From: Nitrospiraceae bacterium
GTDB taxonomy: Bacteria > Nitrospirota > Nitrospiria > Nitrospirales > Nitrospiraceae
Assembly: GCA_014534095.1 (NCBI GenBank)
Contig: JACVSD010000035.1
Coordinates: 1 to 15,137 of the forward strand
Direction of reading: 5' to 3'
Length of the DNA stretch: 15,137 bases
Shown: piece after piece, positions 14,750 to 15,137 of the stretch
Layout: the number at the start of each line of letters is the position of its first letter
Numbering within the stretch: the first letter of the stretch is position 1
The notes under the pieces: generated by a model
The model's input: only the letters and a program-made list of their open reading frames with translations
Databases searched by the model: none
What the model was told of the DNA's origin: nothing
Made by a program: the position numbers and the translations under genes

Positions 14750-15022
14750 AACAGTCCTCCTTTAGTGGCCCTGCTCCGCAGAGCGAAGGACTCGCTCAGT
14801 CGTGAGGAGCCTGGTAGGGAGGGCCGATCAGCAAGGCCTATGCCTCATTGATTATCCGCTGCCTTAGCGTGGTCTGGTTCCTGCTAGGGTGTGATTTTGG
14901 CGGGCCTTTAAGGGAAGGACTGACGAAAAATGTGGCGTGATCGCTCACAAAAGGACGAACACACACACGACGATCGCTCCCATTATGACTGCCGGAAGAA
15001 CAGGAGACGGTATGGATTTCAG
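14750..15022. other. Intergenic region: leader of the surface-protein gene, no gene seen
   Basis: No protein-coding frame is credible here. Reading leftward, it supplies the promoter and leader for the gene at 13847-14749. A strong Shine-Dalgarno (minus-strand AAAGGAGG, 14763-14756) and a six-base-pair stem-loop (GAGCGA/TCGCTC, 14781-14797) can be seen. The loop of that hairpin contains a six-base match to the complement of AGGACT next to the Shine-Dalgarno. Minus-strand GATAAT (near 14850-14855) is a possible -10, but without a convincing -35. Confidence 0.4.
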
Positions 15023-15054
15023 CTTCAACCTAGAAAGACTGTTCTAGGTTGAAG
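15023..15054. terminator. Perfect 13-bp inverted repeat abutting the synthetase stop
   Basis: CTTCAACCTAGAA (15023-15035) and TTCTAGGTTGAAG (15042-15054) are exact reverse complements with a six-base loop (AGACTG). The right arm ends directly at the minus-strand TAA (15055-15057). The position suggests a terminator or 3' end structure of the synthetase mRNA, but no T run follows on the minus strand. An operator for the neighbouring gene is the alternative. Confidence 0.6.
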
Positions 15055-15137
15055 TTACTCTTCAATCGTCGAGATGTCGCCGGGATCCTGCCCCAACTCC
15101 TTGGCCTTGAGCACCCGCCGCATAATCTTGCCGGACC
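15055..15137 (-). CDS. AMP-forming acyl-CoA synthetase, C-terminal fragment
   Basis: Only the last 26 codons lie in the window. They begin with SGKIMRR, the conserved C-terminal signature of AMP-forming acetyl/acyl-CoA synthetases, whose lysine is the catalytic residue controlled by lysine acetylation in Acs. The tail reads RVLKAKELGQDPGDISTIEE. These enzymes turn a carboxylate, ATP and CoA into acyl-CoA, AMP and PPi; the tail pattern (GD-I-ST) is closest to acetyl-CoA/propionyl-CoA synthetases, but substrate cannot be fixed from this fragment. The gene continues beyond the right edge. Confidence 0.85.
   Translation of the reverse strand, partial: SGKIMRRVLKAKELGQDPGDISTIEE

Overview
The window is about 15 kb of moderately GC-rich bacterial chromosome. 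It carries an aminoacyl-tRNA synthetase pair, a carbon-metabolism enzyme, split riboflavin genes, several exported or membrane proteins of unknown role, and a YadA-head-like surface protein. The gene content and protein style fit a Nitrospira-type bacterium (phylum Nitrospirota). This taxonomic call is inferred from recognised protein families, not from a marker gene search. Pyruvate phosphate dikinase would fit an autotroph using the reductive TCA cycle, as Nitrospira do.

Layout. Bases 1-559 hold no convincing intact gene: there is a possible 3' end of a gene (1-75) and short, interrupted open stretches that look like decayed sequence. An Rrf2-family regulator with four cysteines lies on the minus strand (560-1000), with a strong sigma70-type promoter. 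Divergent from it, a tightly packed plus-strand array of ten genes runs from 1252 to 12884: glyQ, glyS, a two-TM protein, ppdK, ribD, a secreted alpha/beta hydrolase, a secreted protein of unknown function, an MFS transporter, a 37-residue single-TM protein and ribE. Every gap in the array is 31 bases or less, and five of the nine junctions overlap or nearly so (four overlap, one is 7 bases), so co-transcription and translational coupling are likely. There may also be an internal promoter before the small TM gene.

The ribE stop codon overlaps head-to-tail, on opposite strands, with the stop of a small two-TM protein gene (12881-13093, minus). Next come an AlkB-type 2-oxoglutarate/iron dioxygenase (13212-13808, plus), a GC-rich stem-loop acting between convergent genes, and a minus-strand gene for an exported coiled-coil/beta-roll protein (13847-14749). 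The window ends in the C-terminus of an AMP-forming acyl-CoA (probably acetyl-CoA type) synthetase on the minus strand. A perfect 13-bp inverted repeat directly abuts its stop codon.

How the genes relate. glyQ and glyS encode the two subunits of the heterotetrameric glycyl-tRNA synthetase. ppdK makes PEP from pyruvate, and ribD and ribE encode two steps of riboflavin synthesis. The genes between ribD and ribE (hydrolase, exported protein, transporter, micro-TM protein) have no known link to flavins, and their embedding there is the most intriguing feature of the window. No CRISPR array, tRNA, rRNA, insertion sequence or phage module was seen, and nothing here can be firmly called a new defence or mobile system.
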